Shown here: positions 48,799-60,070 of the stretch, in pieces
Numbering within the stretch: the first letter of the stretch is position 1
Layout of the letters: every line of letters starts with the position of its first letter
DNA from: Camillea tinctor
Lineage: Eukaryota > Ascomycota > Sordariomycetes > Xylariales > Xylariaceae
DNA length: 64,000 nucleotides
Direction of reading: 5' to 3'
Assembly: GCA_022578605.1 (NCBI GenBank)
Contig: MU394058.1
Location: 186,001 to 250,000 of the forward strand
Notes under the pieces: model-generated
What the model was told of the DNA's origin: nothing
Seen by the model: only the letters and a program-made list of their open reading frames with translations
Database searches by the model: none
Made by a program: the position numbers and the translations under genes

Positions 48799-49203
48799 GA
48801 TGATTGAGCTACAAGCTTCAGGTGCACGCAGTTGTTTATTGTTGTTCAAAACCAGCGTAGCTTCACGCCCGAGAAATGTGGTACTTGTTTGTAAACAATA
48901 CGGAGTAAGGTTGTGTTGTAGCGTTGCCCGCGTTGTAGGTAAGTCAAAAGCAGTGGTTAGGTTATTGTCGTTGTTACACGGCCTTGGGCTAGGTAGTGGG
49001 GGTTCTTGCATACTTGCCAGGGTGCTTAATATCCAGCTATACCTAGTTAGGCTAGCTGACTAGGTAAATCCTAACTTGCTTTTGAATATAGATCAAAGTA
49101 TAATCTTTTTTTCTTTTTTTCTTTTTTTGCATCTATCTCTCATTGCCGGTCTATATGAGATTATTTGACAGCAAGGAAACTCATATTTTATAAATATAAT
49201 GGG
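48799..49203. promoter_or_regulatory. Divergent promoter of med21 and rrg7
   Basis: 405 bp between two start codons on opposite strands. A poly-T/C tract lies at 49108-49128 just upstream of rrg7. No specific factor site is claimed. Confidence 0.5.
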
Positions 49204-49971
49204 ATGAGGCCCCTTTCAGTCTGCCGATGGGGCAGAATACGCTCATTAAATACCCCTACTTCTCGCATATCAGCACTACCCGCAGCAACACGCGCATTCT
49301 CAGACAGCAACGTGCCTTATCCAGAGGCTCGCACCGACGAACACTGTGATCTTGCTTCGTACGTCTCGTACGCAGAGCGCACAGGTCTAGATGTGCAATC
49401 AACCGTCTATGTCGGCACGCGCTACGAGTACACCGTGGCAGCCGCCCTTGCTCCCTTCGGATTCAGCATCATGCGGGTCGGCGGCAAGTCGGATTGCGGT
49501 ATCGACCTCATAGGCACATGGGCCGTGCCCTCGGCGCTGGCCCCGATCCGTGTCATCCTGCAGTGCAAGGTCGCCTCGCGAGGCACCGCGATTCGTCCCG
49601 GCATCATTCGTGAGCTGGAAGGCACCTTCATCGGCGCCCCGGTCGGGTGGCGCGGTGCGGGTGTCTTAGGTCTGCTCGTCGCACCGAAGCCTGCCACCAA
49701 GGGCGTGAGAGAGGCTATGGGGAGGAGTCGCTGGCCTATGGGATTCGTCTGCTGCTCAAACGATGGCGTCCTGAAGCAGCTTATCTGGAATCGCACAGCA
49801 GAGGAGAAGGGGCTCGAGGGGATGGGTGTCAATGTTCAGTTTCCGCAGGGGGATAGCAAGGAGGATCCGCGTTTGATACTGACTTGGAAATCAAGACCGC
49901 ATATGGTCGAAGCCCCGGCAGTTAGGAAGGATGAGTGTCTTGCTGAAGGTGATAAGCAGCTGTCAACATGA
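49204..49971 (+). CDS. rrg7: Mitochondrial PD-(D/E)XK-like protein, required for respiratory growth 7 (DUF2034)
   Basis: The yeast homologue Rrg7 is mitochondrial and needed for respiratory growth and mtDNA upkeep; its biochemical role is unclear. Intronless, 255 residues from the first ATG in frame (MRPLSVCRWGRIRSLNTP). The frame is open 13 codons further upstream but only from TTG. The leader is Arg/Ser-rich without acidic residues, as in mitochondrial targeting signals. The core begins at TVYVGTRYEYTVAAAL. The restriction-endonuclease-like motif follows: GGKSDCGIDLIGTW (Asp), then VILQCK (Gln-x-Lys). Both are intact, so nuclease-type chemistry is possible. The C-terminal part is variable. 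Confidence 0.9.
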   Translation: MRPLSVCRWGRIRSLNTPTSRISALPAATRAFSDSNVPYPEARTDEHCDLASYVSYAERTGLDVQSTVYVGTRYEYTVAAALAPFGFSIMRVGGKSDCGIDLIGTWAVPSALAPIRVILQCKVASRGTAIRPGIIRELEGTFIGAPVGWRGAGVLGLLVAPKPATKGVREAMGRSRWPMGFVCCSNDGVLKQLIWNRTAEEKGLEGMGVNVQFPQGDSKEDPRLILTWKSRPHMVEAPAVRKDECLAEGDKQLST

Positions 49972-50433
49972 GATCACAATATGGAAGAAGCTAAAAACTT
50001 AGACGCCATGGAATGGGTGCGCTGACTTCGCTATCCCTGTGGACATACTCGAGCACGAAATCTGGATACATGTAATTTTATTACTATAGAGACAACCTGT
50101 ACAATATCTTGACATATGCATGATCTGTACCTTTATTCTCTCTCCCTCCCCGCCTCCCTCCCCTTTTTTCCCCCCTTTCATTTCGTACTTAGTTCGTCCT
50201 ACCTATATATCGTGCGTGCTACTTAAGTTGGTCATCCTAGAAAGACAACGGTCGTAACAGATAGAAGAACCATATCCCATCATAAACTATAAGCGCTCCA
50301 GAACAGTGAGGAGAGATCCAAGTGCCATACTCAAAGGACGTATATCATAATAAATTACCGAATCGACCCAAAGCAGATGACCATTCCCATTTCATTATAC
50401 ATAAAAGAGCAAGCCAGCTCTCTCCCTCTGGCG

Positions 50434-50434
<1 letters not shown>
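49972..50434. other. Intergenic before assembly gap
   Basis: 463 bp of ordinary AT-rich spacer with a CT-rich patch at 50138-50178. No gene seen. Confidence 0.5.
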
Positions 50435-50521
<87 letters not shown>

Positions 50522-50532
50522 CNNNNNNNNNN
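50435..50532. other. G86 homopolymer plus 10-N assembly gap
   Basis: Eighty-six consecutive G (50435-50520), TC, then ten N (50523-50532). A homopolymer of this length at a gap is likely a read or assembly artefact, at least in length. The true distance across the gap is unknown. Confidence 0.95.
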
Positions 50533-50626
50533 AACCAATTCGCTTAATAAATAATAACTTACCCAACCCCCCCAACCATTTTTACATTTCCACTATAATA
50601 TTAAAAAAAACCCAATCCCACCAATA

Positions 50627-50675
50627 CCCCCCCCCCCCCCCCCCCCCCCCCCAATATATATATATATATATATAA
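50627..50675. repeat. C26 tract followed by (AT)n
   Basis: Twenty-six C, then about eleven AT dinucleotides. It lies about 95 bp right of the gap and 75 bp from a coding region. Length is unreliable. Confidence 0.85.
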
Positions 50676-50749
50676 CGTCCTTTTTGTTCCTTCTCTTGCT
50701 TACCCCTTTACCCGAGTACCTATATAACCCACCCCCCTTCCCTATCCCC

Positions 50750-51301
50750 TCAATCCTCCCAAATCGCCACCTTCGCCTTCTCCGCCTCCTCCGCGCGCTT
50801 CCTCTCCGCCGCGCGCTCCTCCTCCCGCCTCTTGCGCTCCTTCTCCCGCACCGCGCGGTCGTACGCGCGCTGCTCGTCCGTCGGCCGCGGCGCGCGCACC
50901 CCCAGCGCGCTCGCGATCATGCGCCGCGCCACCGCGTCCGTCTTCTCGGGCCGCGCCCTCTCGGAAACGGACACCGGCGTGCTGCTGCCGCTATCGTAGC
51001 TGTAGGGCGAGCTGGGTGTAGGGGGAGGTGCGCTGGGCAGGTGCGTGGTGGATGCTGTGGCCGAGGAGGAGGCGGAGGCGGAGGCGGAGGCGGGGGTGCT
51101 CGCTTTGTTGGTATTAGTGGACGAGGAGGGGTCGGCAGTGGGGGAGGAGAGCTCGGGTTCGGGGTCGGGGTCGTCGGATAGGTCCTCGTCTTCCCACGAG
51201 TCTACCACGACTTCTTTCTTCTTGGGTTTGGCCTTGGGCTTGTTGGTGTTCGCGGTGTCGAGCGATAGGTTCGACATAGCTTTCGTTGCTTGGCTGGCCA
51301 T
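50750..51301 (-). CDS. Small acidic/Ser-rich protein with C-terminal charged coiled coil, unknown
   Basis: A single exon, 183 residues, first ATG of the frame. The N-terminus carries KPKAKPKKKEVVVDSWEDED, with a basic patch followed by an acidic one. The middle is a disordered Ser/Ala/Thr/Pro linker. The C-terminus (about 118-183) is the conserved-looking part: DAVARRMIASALGVRAPRPT, then EEQ/KRREEERAAERKR-type helix and a final KVAIWED. I do not recognise a named family. The GC content is much higher than in its AT-rich surroundings, and codons are clearly G/C-ended, which supports it being a real gene. It sits close to the assembly gap. Confidence 0.75.
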   Translation of the reverse strand: MASQATKAMSNLSLDTANTNKPKAKPKKKEVVVDSWEDEDLSDDPDPEPELSSPTADPSSSTNTNKASTPASASASASSSATASTTHLPSAPPPTPSSPYSYDSGSSTPVSVSERARPEKTDAVARRMIASALGVRAPRPTDEQRAYDRAVREKERKRREEERAAERKRAEEAEKAKVAIWED

Positions 51302-53242
51302 TGTAACGTGGGAGGTAGGAAGGTTGATACCACACTGAGCGGCGAGGTAGCTAGCTAGGTAGCTTTGCTGAATGCTCAGCGCGAGGGAGGACAGCGGGAG
51401 AGGTAACCGACTGAGCGATAACGACGTCCGGATGATGAGATTGACAAGGGTTATCTACTCCTTTCTATGGTTTCATCCGAAGAGAATATATATATATATA
51501 TATGTAAATATAGAAGATCTGCTGCAACCACAAAGCTGTCGAGATCGTCTACCGACAATGCAGGAGAAAGGATCAGAGCTGCTGCAACGTCATGGGCGGA
51601 CTTTAAGGTTGGATAGAAAATGTGGGGAACTCAAAATTGTGGGGATATATTGGCTTAAACCTTTATCTACCTAATCTCAGGTAGGCATGCATATATACAG
51701 TATGCACTGCCTTGTACATACACAATCTACCTACCAATTGCTTACCTAGGTAGCCATCTATCTTATAGACAATACACCTACCTACCTCTTATACCACGTT
51801 TATATGTAAGATCGATTACTATACCCATACCAGACTTATCTAGGCTACGTAGAATCTTGCTTCCAGAAAAATCTAATAAGGCCCAGTGAATGAAGTATAG
51901 TGGAGCTAGAATGGACCCTTAATTCTAGAGGGTCGAAAAGAAGAAGAAAAATCACACCAGTCATTTCATTAAGCCAGAAAGGTATATATCCTGTACAGGT
52001 ATGATAGTGCAGAGTGCAGAGAATACACTAATACCGTTATTCTACTATGAAGTGGGTAATCAGAATGATAGGTTGGAAACATGTGTGAATCATCTCTCTG
52101 TTATCTCATCCCAACCAGACCCGTAGAAATAAAAAGAGGGAACAAAAGGGGTGGGGTTCCAGAGACCACTTTATAATTTACACGCGACAACACATAGAAT
52201 AGGGGAATAGGAGAGGGATAATTTATTCTCACCCTGTGTACCTACATTGGTTCTTTTATGTGCGTGTTAAGAAGATCGTCTGAAAAAAAAAACCAGAAAC
52301 GAGCAACGACTATAATTCAATTTACGTACCTAGTGTAGTGTATTCCAGATGTCCATCTCGTCAAATTACATACAGTCTCTAGAATGACGTCAAAGCTACC
52401 ATTCCAAGTAGAGGGGACGGGGCCACATTAATTATCTATACCTTGCTACCTCATCTATTTATATTGGGGGGTCGGGGGGTTCTTTATATTCTTTCGCCAT
52501 CGCTGAACAACTCGGATACCAGTTACGGAGTACTAACACCCCCCTTCCCCTTTAAGTTGCGGGCGGACAATAAAAACAGTTTTATGCCGGCAACCCGGCC
52601 TTCACAAGGTTGGGAACATCTACAACTTGCCTTAAGGCGCTCTTCTGTTTCAGCGGTAAGGATTTTATACGCTACATAGAACATTCAGTTCATATATTCG
52701 TCTGCTCTTGTTTTCTTTTTGCTCTTAGCAACTGGCTCTGAAATACTTTTACGAAATATTCGTGATGGCTGCTGGGGCTCACGTGTGCTGGCAAGTGACG
52801 TCGGGTGATGGAGTAAAACAAAATAAGGGGTAGGGGTAAACAATAGATATGAAAAAAAAAAAAGCTTGAGGGAAATGGAACTTTTCCATCCAAGCAAGTA
52901 GGCCACCTCCTGGCCAGTGCAGTTCCCAACTCAACTGAGCCAATAGGCGAAAGAAGGCTGCAAACATATACAGTAATAAGGTAGCTGTGGAGTTGGGTGA
53001 GCCGCAAAGCCGAGCATGTCAATAACAAACCAAGTCAGGCTTACACCGAACCACACTTTGTGATCTGCGAATCGGCGTGCACGAAAGAAAAAGAAAAGAA
53101 AAAAATCTTGCCCCAGGCGCGAAGGGAGATTTCGTGGATCTGCACTTGTGTAATCTAGAACTACACTATATAGAGTAGGCTAGCAAAGGGAATATATCAA
53201 CTGGAAATATAGCTGCAGTTGATAGTCTGATCGCTATAAGCT
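51302..53242. other. Intergenic
   Basis: 1.9 kb with TACCTAGGTA words (51740-51790), (AT)n at 51485-51503 and no frame with a recognisable domain. Probably promoter of the 183-aa gene on the left. Confidence 0.5.
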
Positions 53243-54633
53243 ATGTTACAGCAGCAACTCATCAGACTGTTCATACTAACCGCAGCGGTCCGTTTCGGAC
53301 TGGCGGTACGCCTAGGGGCTACAATAACAGCTCCGCCGCCACTCATCACCAACAGGGCTGCTGCTCTAGATGCCGAGAGCATCACAGCCGCTGAGGGCTG
53401 CTACCAAGTTGCTGACCTGGCTGATACGTGCAATGACCTAATTGCTGATTATCCTCCTGAAGATGCCGCTGGTGCTGAAGCCGCTATGTTCTCTTGTATG
53501 TGTTGCAAGGGGAAGACGTTTGTACCAAACGTGCTTAGCGATGCCGCCTCTTCATGTATCGACTATATACGTTCAGCCTCGCCGGATTCTTCGTCGAATA
53601 TCGCCCGTAGGTCTTTTCTATCCACAGCCCACCCTCTTGCTTCGTACTCTTTAACCGTAATTCTCCCCCTTGTGATTTTTCTTTTCCTTTCCTTTCCTTC
53701 TTTTTCATCTTCTTACCAATCCCACCCTCCTTTCCCCCTTTTCCTACAGGGGATATCAAAGGTGAAGAAGCTCACACAAAGCACAGAATACAAAGCGTTA
53801 GAGACATACTGCGCATCGGCGAAATTATCCCTAGGTTCTTGCAAGCGGACGCCTAGCCTAGCTACTGCGTCAACGACCACTAGGTACGGTAAATTCTGCA
53901 CCTCGTTCTTCGACATCGTGAGCGCCTGTTATGGGGAGACACCTGGGTTCGAAACGCTGCCGGTCAGCTCGCAGGTCAAATGTTACTGGTAAGTCACCTA
54001 ACCTACCTTTCTTGCAACGCTTTCATGGGGTCGTCTTGGCACGCCGCTATGCTTGCTCTCTTTTTCTTCCATCTTGACAGCCGGGGATGGACTCCGTGGA
54101 ACCTCTCTCAATTAGTGGACATGTAAGGCTAACCACATCCCTTTCCCTTAATCAAGCTACGCTTCCGACACTTACTACACTACATGGCAACCAGATTATT
54201 TCGGTGGCTTCGCTAGTGAGTGCGCTTCATGGGTTAGGACTGCTGACCCGGATAACTTCGAAGGTAAGCACCGATGATCCCTAAATTCTTGGGTCGACCT
54301 TAGAAAGTCGCGGATAGCATCACTAGCTCAGTTAACCTAATTCTCTACGTCTCCCAAAACAGTATATTCAAAATATGCGACTCTCTGCGCTAGTTATGGA
54401 GACATATTATCCGTCAGCAGGACATACGATGATCCTTCAAGCAGTGCGGCGACTGTGACGCAGATCGGCCTTGGTTTGATGCCTCCACCGACAGCTGCTG
54501 TGGTGACAGCAACACCGTCAACCAGTTCAAGTCAAGGCAGGGATCATGGTGCGTCTAATTTGTATTATACAAACGGAGCTTGGTTGTCGGTCATCTTTGC
54601 GGCGTTCTTTATGGGCTTTTGGCTTATACTGTA
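53243..54633 (+). CDS. Cysteine-rich secreted/surface protein with C-terminal hydrophobic anchor; exon joins uncertain
   Basis: Residues 1-21 (MLQQQLIRLFILTAAVRFGLA) form a signal-peptide-like start. Cys-rich segments follow: EGCYQVADLADTCNDL, FSCMCCKGK, ASSCIDYI, then ETYCASAKLSLGSCKR and KFCTSFFDIVSACYGETPG, then CRGWTPWNLSQLVD, ASECASWVRTADPDNFE and YATLCASYGD. A Thr/Ser stalk and final AWLSVIFAAFFMGFWLIL suggest a membrane or GPI-type end. Exon candidates: 53243-53606, 53750-53988, 54081-54122, about 54195 or 54217 to 54263, and 54363-54633. With canonical GT-AG sites the first join is out of frame unless the intron is read through. The third-to-fourth join keeps frame only with the later acceptor (54217). 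It may be a pseudogene, contain base errors, or use unusual splicing. No enzyme domain is seen. Confidence 0.55.
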
Positions 54634-55028
54634 ATAAACCCATAGTTTGAAAAGTTCTTTTCTCTTTCCATGCGCAGAAATCAAGGCCCCTGACGTTGGT
54701 ATCGGGCAATGTCTACACCCCTTTAAAACTGTCTTTGAAAGGCAGGTCATTGATAACCGTGACAGCAAATGCTACTGTTGATGAGGTAGGCAAGCAGAAT
54801 ACTGACAGCTACTAGATGAACGATGCATCCATATTGTTTAGCTTACTAATAGACGTGTTATATGGGAAACATACCAGTTATTTCATCCATCAAACATGTC
54901 CATATCTTTTTTGCTCTAGTTTGCATAGGTAGGCGTATACCTTAGAAGGGGCTAGAGGAGTAGGGCCTTACACTCGGGTTCCCAGGGGTTGAAGAGCATA
55001 CCAGAAATGTTTTTGCAAATATGATGAA
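54634..55028. other. Convergent 3' spacer
   Basis: 395 bp between the secreted-protein gene and the tRNA-ribosyltransferase gene. No gene seen. Confidence 0.55.
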
Positions 55029-56402
55029 TTACGTATTGTTTGATCGTAGATCTATATTAACCATTCTTAGGGCCTCCACGGCCCATTCCGGATAATCCGC
55101 CTTGTCCGGGTATAGGTTGGCGAAGAATTGCCGTAGGAATGCCGGGTACTCATCGGCAATGATGGCGTTCCGGACCTCTCTCATAAGATTAAGCTGATAC
55201 CACACATTATGAATAGAGAGGAGATGTGCCGAGACGGTCTCCTTAGCTGTATTATGATGGACAAAAGCACGGGTGATACCCATCGCTCCCTCTCCCGTTC
55301 TGCAGCAGGCACACTCGCAACCTTCCTCCAGAGGACCAAAATCATTCGCATATTTCGAATTGCGGATATTTAGCACGCCATGCTTCGTAATAGCATTGCC
55401 AAATCGGGCAGTCCGCGTAGGCCACACGCAATCGAACATATCAGCCCCTAGAGCAACACTGACAACCAGATCCTCAGGGTAGCCAATGCCCATCACATAT
55501 CGCGGTTTCAGTTCTGGGAGGAGCTCGGTGCATGTCAACACCACCCGACAAAAGTCCGACTTTGCTTCGCCGCCGCTGAGACCACCGATGGCGATTCCAG
55601 GGGTGTTCCTTGCTACCATTTCCCTAGTGCACTCCCGTCGCATCTCAGTATCTAGCCCGCCCTGAATAATGCAAAACAAATTCTGCGTGTCGGGATTTTT
55701 GTGTGCGGCTATGCAACGGTCCAGCCATCTTACACTGCGCTCCATGGCTTCTCGCATCCGCACGTGATCAGGAGAGGTAGTGACAAGCACATCATCCAGC
55801 TGCATGATGATGTCGCTTCCGATAGTGTTCTGGAGAGATATGGAGTGCTCTGGTGTCAGAAGCATCGGCGTGCCATCATGAGGGCTCATAAATCTGACAC
55901 CTTCCTCTGTGATCTTGGCTAGCTTGAGTAAGCTCACCATCTGGAAGCTAAACGTACTCGTTAGTATGTAAAAGGGACGAATAATGAGGAGGTCATTTCG
56001 AGAGGGCATACCCTCCGCTATCTGTTAGGATGTTGTAATGCCATCCTTGCAGCTTGTGTGCACCTCCAATGGCGTTTAGAACCTCCTGTCCGGGCTTCAG
56101 TCCCAGATGATAGGTATTATTCAAGCAAAGGCGGCAGCCGGTCTCTTCCAGCTGTTCAGGAGTAAGGCCTTTGAGGGATGCCTGGGTTGCAACAGGCATA
56201 AAAACAGGAAGCTGGACAGACCCATGTGGTAGAGTCAGGATGGAGGCTCGGGCTCGGGTTGTCTAGGACCGTGGGGTCAGACAAACCCGGAAGGTCGCGT
56301 GAAGGTTAAAAAAAAGGCATTTCATGGAAGGCTTACAGAACAACGAGCAACGAGCTCGAAGGTCAGAGCTGCTGAAGAAGCAGAGGCTATAGTACTAGCC
56401 AT
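55029..56402 (-). CDS. QTRT1: Queuine tRNA-ribosyltransferase catalytic subunit (TGT)
   Basis: Exchanges guanine-34 of tRNAs with GUN anticodons (Asp, Asn, His, Tyr) for queuine. In eukaryotes it acts with a QTRT2 partner. Exons: 56402-56337, 56262-56012 and 55947-55029; 411 residues. An in-frame ATG 12 nt upstream (56414) is an alternative start. Exon 2 gives TTRARASILTLPHGSVQLP and VFMPVATQASLKGL. The substrate motif DSGGFQ is made across intron 2. Further hallmarks: FCIIQGGLD, GIAIGGLSGGE, YVMGIGYPEDL, the nucleophile region GADMFDCVWPTRTAR (Asp about 278) and the zinc ligands CECACC with a downstream His (about 316-337). All key residues are present. Introns are 74 and 64 nt. Confidence 0.95.
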
Positions 56403-56414
56403 CCTTCTCAGCAT

Positions 56415-58620
56415 TGACGGAACCGAAAGTAGTAATGCCGGCGGGGGGATATGTTCGATCGATGGAGACGGAAGACGAGGGACGGGAGACGGGAGAATTA
56501 GGAAGACTGGGTTTAGGATCTCAGATATTTTGCATATGCAACGTCATAGGAGAGACAAGATATGTATGAGGAGGTGGGGTTGGGAATCTTGGGCTGTCAC
56601 ATGGTATAGTGTTGTAGATATATTATTATCGTGTAGGCGGTTGAAATGCATGAGGATGCAATTTTGGCGTGGTTTAGTCCTAGCCTAGGGCTAGGGACTT
56701 AGAGAATGACTTTGATGTTAGTAGTAATAGGTAGTGTTAGATATGTATCTGTGTATTTAACCTACCTAAGTATCTATTTATCTATCTATCCATCTATCTA
56801 TAGATCGGTAATTTGGGGAAATTAGTTGATGGGAACTAGAACCCTGCGATCTGAATGGTCCGTGTCAACTGTGCCGATTAGTACTGAAAGCCTATAAATT
56901 GTAGTGTACAACACAGTACGTCACCTACATACTATGTATTACCAATTAATTAACAATACTATGGGGCACAGAATACATGTACTACAGAGAATTTCCATGC
57001 TTCCTATTCTGCACACGACTGACCAATCACCTCCTTTCGTACTTCGTACACGTTTTAGTTGCGCTTATATAACTTACATCGAATAATATGAGGTAAGACA
57101 GCATAACTATTTATATTGATAGGTATAAATATACTTATGACTAAATTTTATGCCATATTTACGTATAGCAATGTAATGTAGCAAGACTAAGACATAAATT
57201 CAGTCAATAAATCATAACATTGAAAGAGTCAAGTCATGTTCAAGTTAGTAAATTATTCCATTCTTTACCAAGATGGAAAGTCAAAAAGTTGCAACAGCAC
57301 TTGACCTGGAGAGACCCATTATACTATGAAGCAGCAGGGTTACAGAATACCTAGGTAGGTACCATACATGGTAGAAAAAAGAAGTTAGCGCCCGTTAAAA
57401 GTAAGAAGAACAGGGCTACTTAGTACTTAGTACTACCTAAGCCCCCAGCAACTTGAGTTTGCCAGTGGCAGTCTAGACTGGTGTGTCGAGTTGACGGGAA
57501 AAAAACAGTGGATTTGTGGCCTGATGCCCCCTGTAGCCAACCGAGATCGGGAATCTTCGGGCATAAATATGGTAATGAACGTCCTCATTTGGCCTTCTTT
57601 AGGGCACTGCTGCGACGGCGTAGGAGTCCTCTAACCTAGAGATCATACGATGCTGACGGTGCTATAAGGACAATTCGGCCAGCCCACGCGGAATTTGTTG
57701 CCTCCAATGAAAATGCCAAGACAAAAAATTTTAAGCAGAAGAATGGAAAAAGAAAAAAAAGAGAAAAAAAGAGAAAAAACTTTTTTAGCACTAATGAAAG
57801 GCGTTTCACTCCTTACGGTAACGGTCACCCTTATTCCTAGTCTGACCTATCATATTCCTCTCCCTATCCCTATCTTACCTTACCCCATTGATGACTTACA
57901 CAACAACACTGCTTCATCACCGTTACCCGTTTGACTTACACCAATTACCTACCACTACCGCCCAGGTACTTTTTATTTTTATTTTTATTTCTTTTTAATC
58001 TAAAATGTCAACATGGCAAATATGTTGGGTTCCCACGAGCCTTTGCAATATCGCATTGCATCTCGGCAATTGCCAAGTTCTTTCTTCGATCTGGTCTCAC
58101 CTTGGCTTGAAGCTTAAGTGAAGCTGCTTCGCCTGGTCTCTGGTCATTGGTTTCTGCGGTCTCTGGCTTTTGGCTTCTAGCCCTCCAGCTTAGCTACTTA
58201 TAGCTCTGGTCTCTTTTTGCTTGTCCTTCGTCAGGAAAAAGCATCGGTCCTCATCTTGTCAGAGCTTGGCTAGACGTGGCCCTGTACACCTAGTCTGGGG
58301 GGCGATCTCGTTTTCTTGGCCTTCCCATCAAAGCGTCGCCAATGCCGTGGCCGGGGAATATCGCACACCCCCCCAAATGAGCACGCGACAAGGAACACCC
58401 CTTTAGTTTGGGCCTTGGGTCTTGTGGGTTTTTCTCCCCCGTATTTGTGAGAAGCCTCATAAATGCCATCTGCCGCCTCCCCCGACTGCCTCGTTTTCTC
58501 ATTCCTCGACTAGTCTAGTCGATGATTGGTTTTTGAGCTCTGACTGTTGTGTTGCTCCTGTATTCCTTATCCTTATCCTTATCCTTCGTCTCCTTCCTCT
58601 GCCTGATACAGGTTGTGACC
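56415..58620. other. Divergent intergenic region
   Basis: 2.2 kb between TGT (minus) and the 2EXR gene (plus). It contains a CTAT-type repeat at 56772-56802, AT-rich DNA (56900-57260), a CCTAGGTAGGTACC word at 57350 and a pyrimidine-rich leader near 58420-58620. No gene recognised. Confidence 0.5.
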
Positions 58621-59304
58621 ATGTCATCTCAGCAACCGTCATTCACTCTCTTTTCCCTCCTTCCCGTCGAGCTTAGGCTCCAAATATGGCGGCTCTCCTG
58701 CCATCCACGGGTGGTTGAGGTTTTCTACGACTCTGAAGAAGATCGATGCATTACCACAGCCCATCCTCCGGCCATTCTTCACGCCTGCCACGAATCTCGA
58801 AGTGAAGCCTTGCGCATATACAAGAAATCCTTCGGCACTAAATCCCACGAGCCGAGGATATACTTTTGCCATGAGTCGGATACTCTATACCTACCCCGCC
58901 CTCCCTTGATGGGCTACAATGATGATTCACGATCCTTCACCGAGCTTGTTGCGGATGCCGATGATATTGTCAACCTCGCCATAGATCATGTGTCGCCCAC
59001 AATACGACGACCCTGGGAGACGTATAACAAGTACGCCTTGATGCAGAGCTTCCCTAGGGTGAGAGAGGTTTTCTTGGTCTTACACGACGACCCAGAGGAG
59101 GAGGACGACGACGACTACCATGGAGACATGGACCTGGCCGATCCTGCTGGCGATGTGTTGGACCTATGTCGTCTATTGGCGGACGTGAAAGAGTCATTTT
59201 CTTACGAGGTCGGGACGACGCATAGTGTTGGCGAGAAGGATGAAGTGGTTGAAGAACCTAAATTACCGCCGTTGGTTCTAAAATCGAAGGTCACGCCTCA
59301 CTAA
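58621..59304 (+). CDS. 2EXR-domain protein, unknown function
   Basis: A single exon, 227 residues from the first ATG (MSSQQPSFTLFSLLP). The frame is open 24 codons upstream from TTG but that part is a low-complexity leader. The start shows the 2EXR signature common in fungi: FTLFSLLPVELRLQIWRLSC, then HPRVVEV and a block PPAILHACHESRSEALRIYKK. HACHESRSEA is the second conserved piece. The middle contains DTLYLPRP and LAIDHVSP. A highly acidic run (EEEDDDD, about 160-168) precedes the C-terminus. This family is expanded in filamentous fungi and no biochemical role is established. Confidence 0.87.
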   Translation: MSSQQPSFTLFSLLPVELRLQIWRLSCHPRVVEVFYDSEEDRCITTAHPPAILHACHESRSEALRIYKKSFGTKSHEPRIYFCHESDTLYLPRPPLMGYNDDSRSFTELVADADDIVNLAIDHVSPTIRRPWETYNKYALMQSFPRVREVFLVLHDDPEEEDDDDYHGDMDLADPAGDVLDLCRLLADVKESFSYEVGTTHSVGEKDEVVEEPKLPPLVLKSKVTPH

Positions 59305-60070
59305 AAAGGGGTCAACGGACACGTGCGATCCAAACTAAGGCCAAGGACTAGGGTACGAGAGCAAACGCTACATCAAAATCAGGGGTACTCTGAGGTTGGT
59401 GTGAGGCAACACCTGAGCCACTGCATGCATATCTTGGAGTTGGATACCATAATTAAAAAGGGGATTGTTAACTCTACGAATGCCTCTAAGGAACAAGCGA
59501 TTTTGGGGGTTCAGCGGAAACAACGAAATACAGGCATGAATGTATTTATTTCACCAGCATTCATCTCGGTAGCATCGATGTATATACAGCATGGCATATA
59601 TGGCACGGCGTAGCATAGATAGCATAGCATAATAGGTTAGAGTAGGATCACGATTTTTAATAAATAATTCAACAATAGGTACTACCTAACGGATACTTAC
59701 CTTAAAACGGTGATTTGTGCTTACTCTGGTTATAAAACATGTAGGAATTTGCACAACTTGCTCAATCCACTTCCCCAGAGAGCTTACAACGCACCTCAGA
59801 GGTACCCACGGGGTACATATGGAGTATCTACCCTAAGTTAAGGAGTTAAGGGTTGAAGTGGATGAGTTGAAGTTGGTAGTTGCAAGATCCCTGCAAGTTG
59901 CACAGGGCAAGTCAGCAGCCGCAAGAGCGAGCAGCGGTTCTGGTGGGATGCGTAGCAGGGTTCAACTTTGAAGGTGAGGAAAGTGATAGGGCGGGGCGGG
60001 GCATCTGAACCAAAGGAAAGCAGGAAGCTCTCTGCAACTCTGCAATTCTCTTTCCACTTTCGGTACTTCG
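59305..60070. other. Intergenic, 3' flank of 2EXR gene
   Basis: 766 bp. Small frames (59323-59613) have no domain. Ends at the TA border of the foldback element. Confidence 0.5.

Noticed and set aside
49422..49832. Antisense frame within rrg7
   Set aside because: Shadow of a confidently assigned gene, with no independent homology.
50322..50675. Poly-glycine open frame
   Set aside because: Product of the G86 tract and N gap, not a gene.
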